DNA of 64,000 nt from Litoditis marina (taxonomy: Eukaryota; Nematoda; Chromadorea; Rhabditida; Rhabditidae), in contig OZ038435.1 of the NCBI GenBank assembly GCA_964036275.1, forward strand, positions 22,240,559 through 22,304,558, given 5' to 3'. The notes under the pieces are model-generated. The model was not told where the DNA came from. It was given only the letters and a program-made list of their open reading frames with translations, and did no database searches. Positions 25,024 through 36,700 of the stretch are shown here, one piece after another. The position numbers and the translations under genes were made by a program. How positions within the stretch are numbered: position 1 is the first letter of the stretch; each line of letters starts with the position of its first letter.

Positions 25024-26645
25024 GAGGTTCCTCCCAATTTCCCACGAGAAACGTGACTTAGTACACGCAGGGAGAACATAATTGTAATTGTCTAAACATG
25101 ACCAATTTAATGTAGTAGGCCAGTGTTGATAAACCTTCTCTTACGTTACTTTCATGAAGTTATATGTTACTCATTGAGAATAAGTTGATGTCTCGAGGTT
25201 CCTCCCAATTTCCCACGAGACACGTGACTTAGTACACGCAGGGAGAACATAATTGTTATTGTCTAAACATGACCGATTTAATGTAGTAGGCCAGTGTTGA
25301 TAAACCTTCTCTTACGTTACTTTCATGAAGTAATATGTTACTCATTGAGAATAAATTGATGTTTCGAGGTTCCTCCCAATTTTCCACGAGACACGTGACT
25401 TAGTACACGCAGGGAGAACATAATTGTTATTGTCTAAACACGACCGATTAAATGTAGTAGGCCAGTGTTGATAAACCAGCTCTTACGTTATTTTCATTGA
25501 GTAATATGTTACTCATTGAGAATAAATTGATGTCTCGAGGTTTTTCCCGATTTCCCACAAGACACGTGACTTAGTACACGCAGGGAGAACATAATTGTAA
25601 TTGTCTAAACATGACCGATTTAATGTAGTAGGCCAGTGTTGATAAACCTTCTCTTACGTTACTTTCATGAAGTTATATGTTACTCATTGAGAATAAGTTG
25701 ATGTTTCGAGGTTCCTCCCAATTTCCCACGAGAAACGTGACTTAGTACACGCAGGGAGAACATAATTGTAATTGTCTAAACATGACCAATTTAATGTAGT
25801 AGGCCAGTGTTGATAAACCTTCTCTTACGTTACTTTCATGAAGTTATATGTTACTCATTGAGAATGACCGATTTAATGTAGTAGGCCAGTGTTGATAAAC
25901 CTTTTTCTTACGTTACTTTCATGAAGTAATATGTTACTCATTGAGAATAAATTGATGTTTCGAGGTTCCTCCCAATTTCCCACGAGATACGTGACTTAGT
26001 ACACGCAGGGAGAACATAATTGTTATTGTCTAAACATGACCGATTTAATGTAGTAGGCCAGTGTTGATAAACCTTCTCTTACGTTACTTTCATGAAGTAA
26101 TATGTTACTCATTGAGAATAAATTGATGTTTCGAGGTTCCTTCCAATTTTCCACGAGACACGTGCCTTAGTACACGCAGGGAGAACATAATTGTTATTGT
26201 CTAAACACGACCGATTTAATGTAGTAGGCCAGTGTTGATAAACCAGCTCTTACGTTATTTTCATTGAGTAATATGTTACTCATTGAGAATAAATTGATGT
26301 CTCGAGGTTTTTCCCGATTTCCCACAAGACACGTGACTTAGTACACGCAGGGAGAACATAATTGTAATTGTCTAAACATGACCGATTTAATGTAGTAAGC
26401 CAGTGTTGATAAACCTTCTCTTACGTTACTTTCATGAAGTTATATGTTACTCATTGAGAATAAGTTGATGTTTCGAGGTTCCTCCCAATTTCCCACGAGA
26501 AACGTGACTTAGTACACGCAGGGAGAACATAATTGTAATTGTCTAAACATGACCAATTTAATGTAGTAGGCCAGTGTTGATAAACCTTCTCTTACGTTAC
26601 TTTCATCAAGTAATATGTTACTCATTGAGAATAAATTGATGTTTC
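23744..26645 (+). repeat. 1451-bp tandem duplication
   Basis: Copies are 23744-25194 and 25195-26645 (8 x 171 + 83). GATTAA at 23995 and 25446 gives the period. The first copy lies mostly inside the second copy of the 2134-bp unit, so this event came later. The last monomers differ: GAAGTTAT in the first, CAAGTAAT in the second. Confidence 0.92.
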
Positions 26646-27842
26646 GAGGTTCCTCCCAATTTTCCACGAGATACGTGACTTAGTACACGCAGGGAGAACA
26701 TAATTGTAATTGTCTAAACATGACCGATTTAATGTAGTAGGCCAGTGTTGATAAACCTTCTCTTACGTTACTTTCATGAAGTTATATGTTACTCATTGAG
26801 AATAAGTTGATGTCTCGAGGTTCCTCCCAATTTCCCACGAGACACGTGACTTAGTACACGCAGGGAGAACATAATTGTAAGTGTCTTAACATGACCGATT
26901 TAATGTAGTAGGCCAGTGTTGATAAACCTTCTCTTACGTTACTTTCATGAAGTAATATGTTACTCATTGAGAATAAATTGATGTTTCGAGGTTCCTTCCA
27001 ATTTTCCACGAGACACGTGCCTTAGTACACGCAGGGAGAACATAATTGTTATTGTCTAAACACGACCGATTTAATGTAGTAGGCCAGTGTTGATAAACCA
27101 GCTCTTACGTTATTTTCATTGAGTAATATGTTACTCATTGAGAATAAATTGATGTCTCGAGGTTTTTCCCGATTTCCCACAAGACACGTGACTTAGTACA
27201 CGCAGGGAGAACATAATTGTAATTGTCTAAACATGACCGATTTAATGTAGTAAGCCAGTGTTGATAAACCTTCTCTTACGTTACTTTCATGAAGTTATAT
27301 GTTACTCATTGAGAATAAGTTGATGTTTCGAGGTTCCTCCCAATTTCCCACGAGAAACGTGACTTAGTACACGCAGGGAGAACATAATTGTAATTGTCTA
27401 AACATGACCAATTTAATGTAGTAGGCCAGTGTTGATAAACCTTCTCTTACGTTACTTTCATCAAGTAATATGTTACTCATTGAGAATAAATTGATGTTTC
27501 GAGGTTCCTCCCAATTTTCCACGAGATACGTGACTTAGTACACGCAGGGAGAACATAATTGTAATTGTCTAAACATGACCGATTTAATGTAGTAGGCCAG
27601 TGTTGATAAACCTTCTCTTACGTTACTTTCATGAAGTTATATGTTACTCATTGAGAATAAGTTGATGTCTCGAGGTTCCTCCCAATTTCCCACGAGACAC
27701 GTGACTTAGTACACGCAGGGAGAACATAATTGTAAGTGTCTTAACATGACCGATTTAATGTAGTAGGCCAGTGTTGATAAACCTTCTCTTACGTTACCTT
27801 CATGAAGTTATATGTTACTCATTGAGAATAAGTTGATGTCTC
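26133..27842 (+). repeat. 855-bp tandem duplication
   Basis: Copies are 26133-26987 and 26988-27842, exactly five monomers: A1, B, C, an A2/F hybrid and an E-like monomer. The mark TTTCATCAAGTAAT (TCAAG at 26606 and 27461) gives 855 bp. It starts inside the second 1451-bp copy and is the last step of the 16.4-27.8 kb series. Confidence 0.92.
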
Positions 27843-29894
27843 GAGGTTTCTCCCAATTTCCCACGAGACACGTGACTTAGTACACGCAGGGAGAACATAA
27901 TTGTAATTGTCTTAACATGACCGATTTAATGTAGTAGGCCAGTGTTGATAAACCTTCTCTTACGTTACTTTCATGAAGTTATATGTTACTCATTGAGAAT
28001 AAGTTGATGTCTCGAGGTTCCTCCCAATTTCCCACGAGACACGTGACTTAGTACACGCAGGGAGAACATAATTGTAATTGTCTTAAAATGACCGATTTAA
28101 TGTAGTAGGCCAGTGTTGATAAACCTTCTCTTACGTTACTTTCATGAAGTAATATGTTACTCATTGAGAATAAATTGATGTTTCGAGGTTCCTCCCGATT
28201 TCCCACGAGACACGTGACTTAGTACACGCAGGGAAAACACAATTGTAATTGTCTAAACATGACCGATTTAATGTAGTAGGGCAGTGTTGATAAACCTTCT
28301 CTTACGTTACTTTCATGAAGTAATATGTTACTCATTGAGAATAAATTGATGTTTCGAGGTTCCTCCCAATTTTCCACGAGACACGTGACTTAGTACACGC
28401 AGGGAAAACACAATTGTAATTGTCTAAACATGACCGATTTAATGTAGTAGGTCAGTGTTGATAAACCTTTTCTTACGTTACTTTCATGAAGTTATATGTT
28501 ACTCATTGAGAATAAGTTGATGTCTCGAGGTTCCTCCCAATTTCCCACGAGACACGTGACTCAGTACACGCAGGGAGAACATAATTGTAATTGTCTAAAC
28601 ATGACCGATTTAATGTAGTAGGGCAGTGTTGATAAACCTTCTCTTACGTTACTTTCATGAAGTAATATGTTACTCATTGAGAATAAATTGATGTTTCGAG
28701 GTTCCTCCCAATTTTCCACGAGACACGTGACTTAGTACACGCAGGGAAAACACAATTGTAATTGTCTAAACATGACCGATTTAATGTAGTAGGTCAGTGT
28801 TGATAAACCTTTTCTTACGTTACTTTCATGAAGTTATATGTTACTCATTGAGAATAAGTTGATGTCTCGAGGTTCCTCCCAATTTCCCACGAGACACGTG
28901 ACTCAGTACACGCAGGGAGAACATAATTGTAATTGTCTAAACATGACCGATTTAATGTAGTAGGCCAGTGTTGATAAACCTTCTCTTACGTTACTTTCAT
29001 GAAGTTATATGTTACTCATTGAGAATAAGTTGATGTCTCGAGGTTCCTCCCAATTTCCCACGAGACACGTGACTTAGTACACGCAGGGAGAACATAATTG
29101 TAATTGTCTTAACATGACCGATTTAATGTAGTAGGCCAGTGTTGATAAACCTTCTCTTACGTTACTTTCATGAAGTTATATGTTACTCATTGAGAATAAG
29201 TTGATGTCTCGAGGTTCCTCCCAATTTCCCACGAGACACGTGACTTAGTACACGCAGGGAGAACATAATTGTAATTGTCTTAACATGACCGATTCAATGT
29301 AGTAGGCCAGTGTTGATAAACCATCTTATACGTTACCTTCATGAAGTAATATGTTACTCATTGAAAATAAATTGATGTCTCGAGGTTCCTCCCAATTTCC
29401 CACGAGACACGTGACTTAGTACACGCAGGGAGAACATAATTGTAATTGTCTAAACATGACCGATTTAATGTAGTAGGCCAGTGGTGATAAACCTTCTCTT
29501 ACGTTACTTTCATGAAGTTATATGTTACTCATTGAGAATAAGTTGATGTCTCGAGGTTCCTCCCAATTTCCCACGAGACACGTGACTTAGTACACGCAGG
29601 GAGAACATGATTGTAATTGTCTTAACATGACCGATTTAATGTAGTAGGCCAGTGTTGATAAACCATCTTATACGTTACCTTCATGAAGTAATATGTTACT
29701 CATTGAAAATAAATTGATGTCTCGAGGTTCCTCCCAATTTCCCACGAGACACGTGACTTAGTACACGCAGGGAGAACATAATTGTAATTGTCTAAACATG
29801 ACCGATTTAATGTAGTAGGCCAGTGTTGATAAACCTTCTCTTACGTTACTTTCATGAAGTTATATGTTACTCATTGAGAATAAGTTGATGTCTC
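27843..29894 (+). repeat. E/F/I/H domain with 342-bp dimer
   Basis: Twelve monomers with no class A. The dimer at 28356-28697 and 28698-29039 is marked by AAACCTTTTCTTACG (CCTT at 28466 and 28808) and is exactly 342 bp. One member has TTTTCCACGAGACACG with GAAAACACAATTG; the other has GACTCAG. The run ends in class G and F monomers, including an ACATGATTG variant near 29,606. Confidence 0.82.
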
Positions 29895-30065
29895 GAGGTT
29901 CCTCCCAATTTCCCACGAGACACGTGACTTAGTACACGCAGGGAGAACATAATTGTAATTGTCTTAACATGACCGATTCAATGTAGTAGGCCAGTGTTGA
30001 TAAACCATCTTATACGTTACCTTCATAAAGTAATATGTTACTCATTGAAAATAAATTGATGTCTC
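29895..30065 (+). repeat. Class G monomer (reference copy)
   Basis: Defined by GACCGATTCAATGTAG, AAACCATCTTATACGTTACC and CATTGAAAATAAATTG. This copy has CATAAAGTAAT instead of CATGAAGTAAT. That variant is shared with copies whose CTTCATAAAG begins at 30704, 33179, 33862 and 38642, and gives the 683-, 3158- and 4780-bp offsets. Other class G copies lie around 11.5, 13.0, 14.6, 15.3, 16.6, 17.6, 20.3, 21.3 and 23.5 kb. Confidence 0.82.
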
Positions 30066-31260
30066 GAGGTTCCTCCCAATTTCCCACGAGACACGTGACT
30101 TAGTACACGCAGGGAGAACATAATTGTAATTGTCTAAACATGACCGATTTAATGTAGTAGGTCAGTGTTGATAACCTTCTCTTACGTTACTTTCATGAAG
30201 TTATATGTTACTCATTGAGAATAAGTTGATGTCTCGAGGTTCCTCCCAATTTCCCACGAGACACGTGACTTAGTACACGCAGGGAGAACATAATTGTAAG
30301 TGTCTTAACATGACCGATTTAATGTAGTAGGCCAGTGTTGATAAACCTTCTCTTACGTTACCTTCATGAAGTTATATGTTACTCATTGAGAATAAGTTTA
30401 TGTCTCGAGGTTTCTCCCAATTTCCCACGAGACACGTGACTTAGTACACGCAGGGAGAACATAATTGTAATTGTCTTAACATGACCGATTTAATGTAGTA
30501 GGCCAGTGTTGATAAACCTTCTCTTACGTTACTTTCATGAAGTTATATGTTACTCATTGAGAATAAGTTGATGTCTCGAGGTTCCTCCCAATTTCCCACG
30601 AGACACGTGACTTAGTACACGCAGGGAGAACATAATTGTAATTGTCTTAACATGACCGATTCAATGTAGTAGGCCAGTGTTGATAAACCATCTTATACGT
30701 TACCTTCATAAAGTAATATGTTACTCATTGAAAATAAATTGATGTCTCGAGGTTCCTCCCAATTTCCCACGAGACACGTGACTTAGTACACGCAGGGAGA
30801 ACATAATTGTAATTGTCTAAACATGACCGATTTAATGTAGTAGGTCAGTGTTGATAACCTTCTCTTACGTTACTTTCATGAAGTTATATGTTACTCATTG
30901 AGAATAAGTTGATGTCTCGAGGTTCCTCCCAATTTCCCACGAGACACGTGACTTAGTACACGCAGGGAGAACATAATTGTAAGTGTCTTAACATGACCGA
31001 TTTAATGTAGTAGGCCAGTGTTGATAAACCTTCTCTTACGTTACCTTCATGAAGTTATATGTTATTCATTGAGAATAAGTTGATGTCTCGAGGTTTCTCC
31101 CAATTTCCCACGAGACACGTGACTTAGTACACGCAGGGAGAACATAATTGTAATTGTCTTAACATGACCGATTTAATGTAGTAGGCCAGTGTTGATAAAC
31201 CTTCTCTTACGTTACTTTCATGAAGTTATATGTTACTCATTGAGAATAAGTTGATGTCTC
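29895..31260 (+). repeat. 683-bp tandem duplication nested in the 3158-bp unit
   Basis: Copies are 29895-30577 and 30578-31260, four monomers with one 170-bp member. CTTCATAAAG at 30021 and 30704 gives the period. It is carried along in the second 3158-bp copy (33179 and 33862), so it is the older event. Confidence 0.88.
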
Positions 31261-32881
31261 GAGGTTCCTCCCAATTTCCCACGAGACACGTGACTTAGTA
31301 CACGCAGGGAGAACATAATTGTAATTGTCTTAACATGACCGATTTAATGTAGTAGGCCAGTGTTGATAAACCTTCTCTTACGTTACTTTCATGAAGTAAT
31401 ATGTTACTCATTGAGAATAAATTGATGTTTCGAGGTTCCTCCCGATTTCCCACGAGACACGTGACTTAGTACACGCAGGGAAAACACAATTGTAATTGTC
31501 TAAACATGACCGATTTAATGTAGTAGGGCAGTGTTGATAAACCTTCTCTTACGTTACTTTCATGAAGTAATATGTTACTCATTGAGAATAAATTGATGTT
31601 TCAAGGTTCCTCCCAATTTCCCACGAGACACGTGACTCAGTACACGCAGGGAGAACATAATTGTAACTGTCTAAACATGACCGATTTAATGTAGTAGGCC
31701 AGTGTTGATGAACCTTCTTTTACGTTACTTTCATGAAGTAATATGTTACTCATTGAGAATAAATTGATGTTTCGAGGTTCCTCCCAATTTCCCACGGGAC
31801 ACGTGACTTAGTACACGCAGGGAGAACATAATTGTTATTGTCTAAACACGACCGATTTAATGTAGTAGGCCAGTGTTGATAAACCAGCTCTTACGTTATT
31901 TTCATTGAGTAATATGTTACTCATTGAGAATAAATTGATGTCTCGAGGTTTTTCCCGATTTCCCACAAGACACGTGACTTAGTACACGTAGGGAGAACAT
32001 AATTGTAATTGTCTAAACATGACCGATTTAATGTAGTAGGCCAGTGTTGATAAACCTTCTCTTACGTTACTTTCATGAAGTTATATGTTACTCATTGAGA
32101 ATAAGTTGATGTTTCGAGGTTCCTCCCAATTTCCCACGAGAAACGTGACTTAGTACACGCAGGGAGAACATAATTGTAATTGTCTAAACATGACCAATTT
32201 AATGTAGTAGGCCAGTGTTGATAAACCTTCTCTTACGTTACTTTCATGAAGTTATATGTTACTCATTGAGAATGACCGATTTAATGTAGTAGGCCAGTGT
32301 TGATAAACCTTCTCTTACGTTACTTTCATGAAGTAATATGTCACTCATTGAGAATAAATTGATGTTTCGAGGTTCCTCCCAATTTCCCACGAGACACGTG
32401 ACTTAGTACACGCAGGGAGAACATAATTGTTATTGTCTAAACATGACCGATTTAATGTAGTAGTCCAGTGTTGATAAACCTTCTCTTACGTTACTTTCAT
32501 GAAGTAATATGTTACTCATTGAGAATAAATTGATGTTTCGAGGTTCCTCCCAATTTCCCACGGGACACGTGACTTAGTACACGCAGGGAGAACATAATTG
32601 TTATTGTCTAAACACGACCGATTTAATGTAGTAGGCCAGTGTTGATAAACCAGCTCTTACGTTATTTTCATTGAGTAATATGTTACTCATTGAGAATAAA
32701 TTGATGTCTCGAGGTTTTTCCCGATTTCCCACAAGACACGTGACTTAGTACACGTAGGGAGAACATAATTGTAACTGTCTAAACATGACCGATTTAATGT
32801 AGTAGGCCAGTGTTGATGAACCTTCTTTTACGTTACTTTCATGAAGTAATATGTTACTCATTGAGAATAAATTGATGTTTC

Positions 32882-33052
32882 GAGGTTCCTCCCAATTTCC
32901 CACGGGACACGTGACTTAGTACACGCAGGGAGAACATAATTGTTATTGTCTAAACACGACCGATTTAATGTAGTAGGCCAGTGTTGATAAACCTTCTCTT
33001 ACGTTACTTTCATGAAGTTATATGTTACTCATTGAGAATAAGTTGATGTCTC
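32882..33052 (+). repeat. Hybrid monomer at a duplication joint
   Basis: The 5' part is class A (CACGGGACACG, GTTATTGTCTAAACACGACC), but the 3' part is CCTTCTCTTACG...GAAGTTAT with AGTTGATGTCTC as in class E/F. The matching monomer at 36040 keeps the class A 3' end (CCAGCTC). The switch lies exactly where the second 3158-bp copy begins, as expected of an in-register unequal crossover. Confidence 0.8.
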
Positions 33053-33735
33053 GAGGTTCCTCCCAATTTCCCACGAGACACGTGACTTAGTACACGCAGG
33101 GAGAACATAATTGTAATTGTCTTAACATGACCGATTCAATGTAGTAGGCCAGTGTTGATAAACCATCTTATACGTTACCTTCATAAAGTAATATGTTACT
33201 CATTGAAAATAAATTGATGTCTCGAGGTTCCTCCCAATTTCCCACGAGACACGTGACTTAGTACACGCAGGGAGAACATAATTGTAATTGTCTAAACATG
33301 ACCGATTTAATGTAGTAGGTCAGTGTTGATAACCTTCTCTTACGTTACTTTCATGAAGTTATATGTTACTCATTGAGAATAAGTTGATGTCTCGAGGTTC
33401 CTCCCAATTTCCCACGAGACACGTGACTTAGTACACGCAGGGAGAACATAATTGTAAGTGTCTTAACATGACCGATTTAATGTAGTAGGCCAGTGTTGAT
33501 AAACCTTCTCTTACGTTACCTTCATGAAGTTATATGTTACTCATTGAGAATAAGTTTATGTCTCGAGGTTTCTCCCAATTTCCCACGAGACACGTGACTT
33601 AGTACACGCAGGGAGAACATAATTGTAATTGTCTTAACATGACCGATTTAATGTAGTAGGCCAGTGTTGATAAACCTTCTCTTACGTTACTTTCATGAAG
33701 TTATATGTTACTCATTGAGAATAAGTTGATGTCTC

Positions 33736-36700
33736 GAGGTTCCTCCCAATTTCCCACGAGACACGTGACTTAGTACACGCAGGGAGAACATAATTGTAAT
33801 TGTCTTAACATGACCGATTCAATGTAGTAGGCCAGTGTTGATAAACCATCTTATACGTTACCTTCATAAAGTAATATGTTACTCATTGAAAATAAATTGA
33901 TGTCTCGAGGTTCCTCCCAATTTCCCACGAGACACGTGACTTAGTACACGCAGGGAGAACATAATTGTAATTGTCTAAACATGACCGATTTAATGTAGTA
34001 GGTCAGTGTTGATAACCTTCTCTTACGTTACTTTCATGAAGTTATATGTTACTCATTGAGAATAAGTTGATGTCTCGAGGTTCCTCCCAATTTCCCACGA
34101 GACACGTGACTTAGTACACGCAGGGAGAACATAATTGTAAGTGTCTTAACATGACCGATTTAATGTAGTAGGCCAGTGTTGATAAACCTTCTCTTACGTT
34201 ACCTTCATGAAGTTATATGTTATTCATTGAGAATAAGTTGATGTCTCGAGGTTTCTCCCAATTTCCCACGAGACACGTGACTTAGTACACGCAGGGAGAA
34301 CATAATTGTAATTGTCTTAACATGACCGATTTAATGTAGTAGGCCAGTGTTGATAAACCTTCTCTTACGTTACTTTCATGAAGTTATATGTTACTCATTG
34401 AGAATAAGTTGATGTCTCGAGGTTCCTCCCAATTTCCCACGAGACACGTGACTTAGTACACGCAGGGAGAACATAATTGTAATTGTCTTAACATGACCGA
34501 TTTAATGTAGTAGGCCAGTGTTGATAAACCTTCTCTTACGTTACTTTCATGAAGTAATATGTTACTCATTGAGAATAAATTGATGTTTCGAGGTTCCTCC
34601 CGATTTCCCACGAGACACGTGACTTAGTACACGCAGGGAAAACACAATTGTAATTGTCTAAACATGACCGATTTAATGTAGTAGGGCAGTGTTGATAAAC
34701 CTTCTCTTACGTTACTTTCATGAAGTAATATGTTACTCATTGAGAATAAATTGATGTTTCAAGGTTCCTCCCAATTTCCCACGAGACACGTGACTCAGTA
34801 CACGCAGGGAGAACATAATTGTAACTGTCTAAACATGACCGATTTAATGTAGTAGGCCAGTGTTGATGAACCTTCTTTTACGTTACTTTCATGAAGTAAT
34901 ATGTTACTCATTGAGAATAAATTGATGTTTCGAGGTTCCTCCCAATTTCCCACGGGACACGTGACTTAGTACACGCAGGGAGAACATAATTGTTATTGTC
35001 TAAACACGACCGATTTAATGTAGTAGGCCAGTGTTGATAAACCAGCTCTTACGTTATTTTCATTGAGTAATATGTTACTCATTGAGAATAAATTGATGTC
35101 TCGAGGTTTTTCCCGATTTCCCACAAGACACGTGACTTAGTACACGTAGGGAGAACATAATTGTAATTGTCTAAACATGACCGATTTAATGTAGTAGGCC
35201 AGTGTTGATAAACCTTCTCTTACGTTACTTTCATGAAGTTATATGTTACTCATTGAGAATAAGTTGATGTTTCGAGGTTCCTCCCAATTTCCCACGAGAA
35301 ACGTGACTTAGTACACGCAGGGAGAACATAATTGTAATTGTCTAAACATGACCAATTTAATGTAGTAGGCCAGTGTTGATAAACCTTCTCTTACGTTACT
35401 TTCATGAAGTTATATGTTACTCATTGAGAATGACCGATTTAATGTAGTAGGCCAGTGTTGATAAACCTTCTCTTACGTTACTTTCATGAAGTAATATGTC
35501 ACTCATTGAGAATAAATTGATGTTTCGAGGTTCCTCCCAATTTCCCACGAGACACGTGACTTAGTACACGCAGGGAGAACATAATTGTTATTGTCTAAAC
35601 ATGACCGATTTAATGTAGTAGTCCAGTGTTGATAAACCTTCTCTTACGTTACTTTCATGAAGTAATATGTTACTCATTGAGAATAAATTGATGTTTCGAG
35701 GTTCCTCCCAATTTCCCACGGGACACGTGACTTAGTACACGCAGGGAGAACATAATTGTTATTGTCTAAACACGACCGATTTAATGTAGTAGGCCAGTGT
35801 TGATAAACCAGCTCTTACGTTATTTTCATTGAGTAATATGTTACTCATTGAGAATAAATTGATGTCTCGAGGTTTTTCCCGATTTCCCACAAGACACGTG
35901 ACTTAGTACACGTAGGGAGAACATAATTGTAACTGTCTAAACATGACCGATTTAATGTAGTAGGCCAGTGTTGATGAACCTTCTTTTACGTTACTTTCAT
36001 GAAGTAATATGTTACTCATTGAGAATAAATTGATGTTTCGAGGTTCCTCCCAATTTCCCACGGGACACGTGACTTAGTACACGCAGGGAGAACATAATTG
36101 TTATTGTCTAAACACGACCGATTTAATGTAGTAGGCCAGTGTTGATAAACCAGCTCTTACGTTATTTTCATTGAGTAATATGTTACTCATTGAGAATAAA
36201 TTGATGTCTCGAGGTTTTTCCCGATTTCCCACAAGACACGTGACTTAGTACACGTAGGGAGAACATAATTGTAATTGTCTAAACATGACCGATTTAATGT
36301 AGTAGGCCAGTGTTGATAAACCTTCTCTTACGTTACTTTCATGAAGTTATATGTTACTCATTGAGAATAAGTTGATGTTTCGAGGTTCCTCCCAATTTCC
36401 CACGAGAAACGTGACTTAGTACACGCAGGGAGAACATAATTGTAATTGTCTAAACATGACCAATTTAATGTAGTAGGCCAGTGTTGATAAACCTTCTCTT
36501 ACGTTACTTTCATGAAGTTATATGTTACTCATTGAGAATGACCGATTTAATGTAGTAGGCCAGTGTTGATAAACCTTCTCTTACGTTACTTTCATGAAGT
36601 AATATGTCACTCATTGAGAATAAATTGATGTTTCGAGGTTCCTCCCAATTTCCCACGAGACACGTGACTTAGTACACGCAGGGAGAACATAATTGTTATT

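Larger units (their letters stand above)
29895..36210 (+). repeat. 3158-bp tandem duplication
   Basis: Copies are 29895-33052 and 33053-36210. Marks at this spacing are CTTCATAAAG (30021 and 33179), AATAAGTTTATG (30391 and 33549) and GTTATTCATT (31061 and 34219). Each copy contains class G-E-F runs, I-H pairs, CACGGGACACG class A monomers and a partial unit (32273, 35431). The first copy ends in a hybrid monomer at 32882. Confidence 0.92.
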
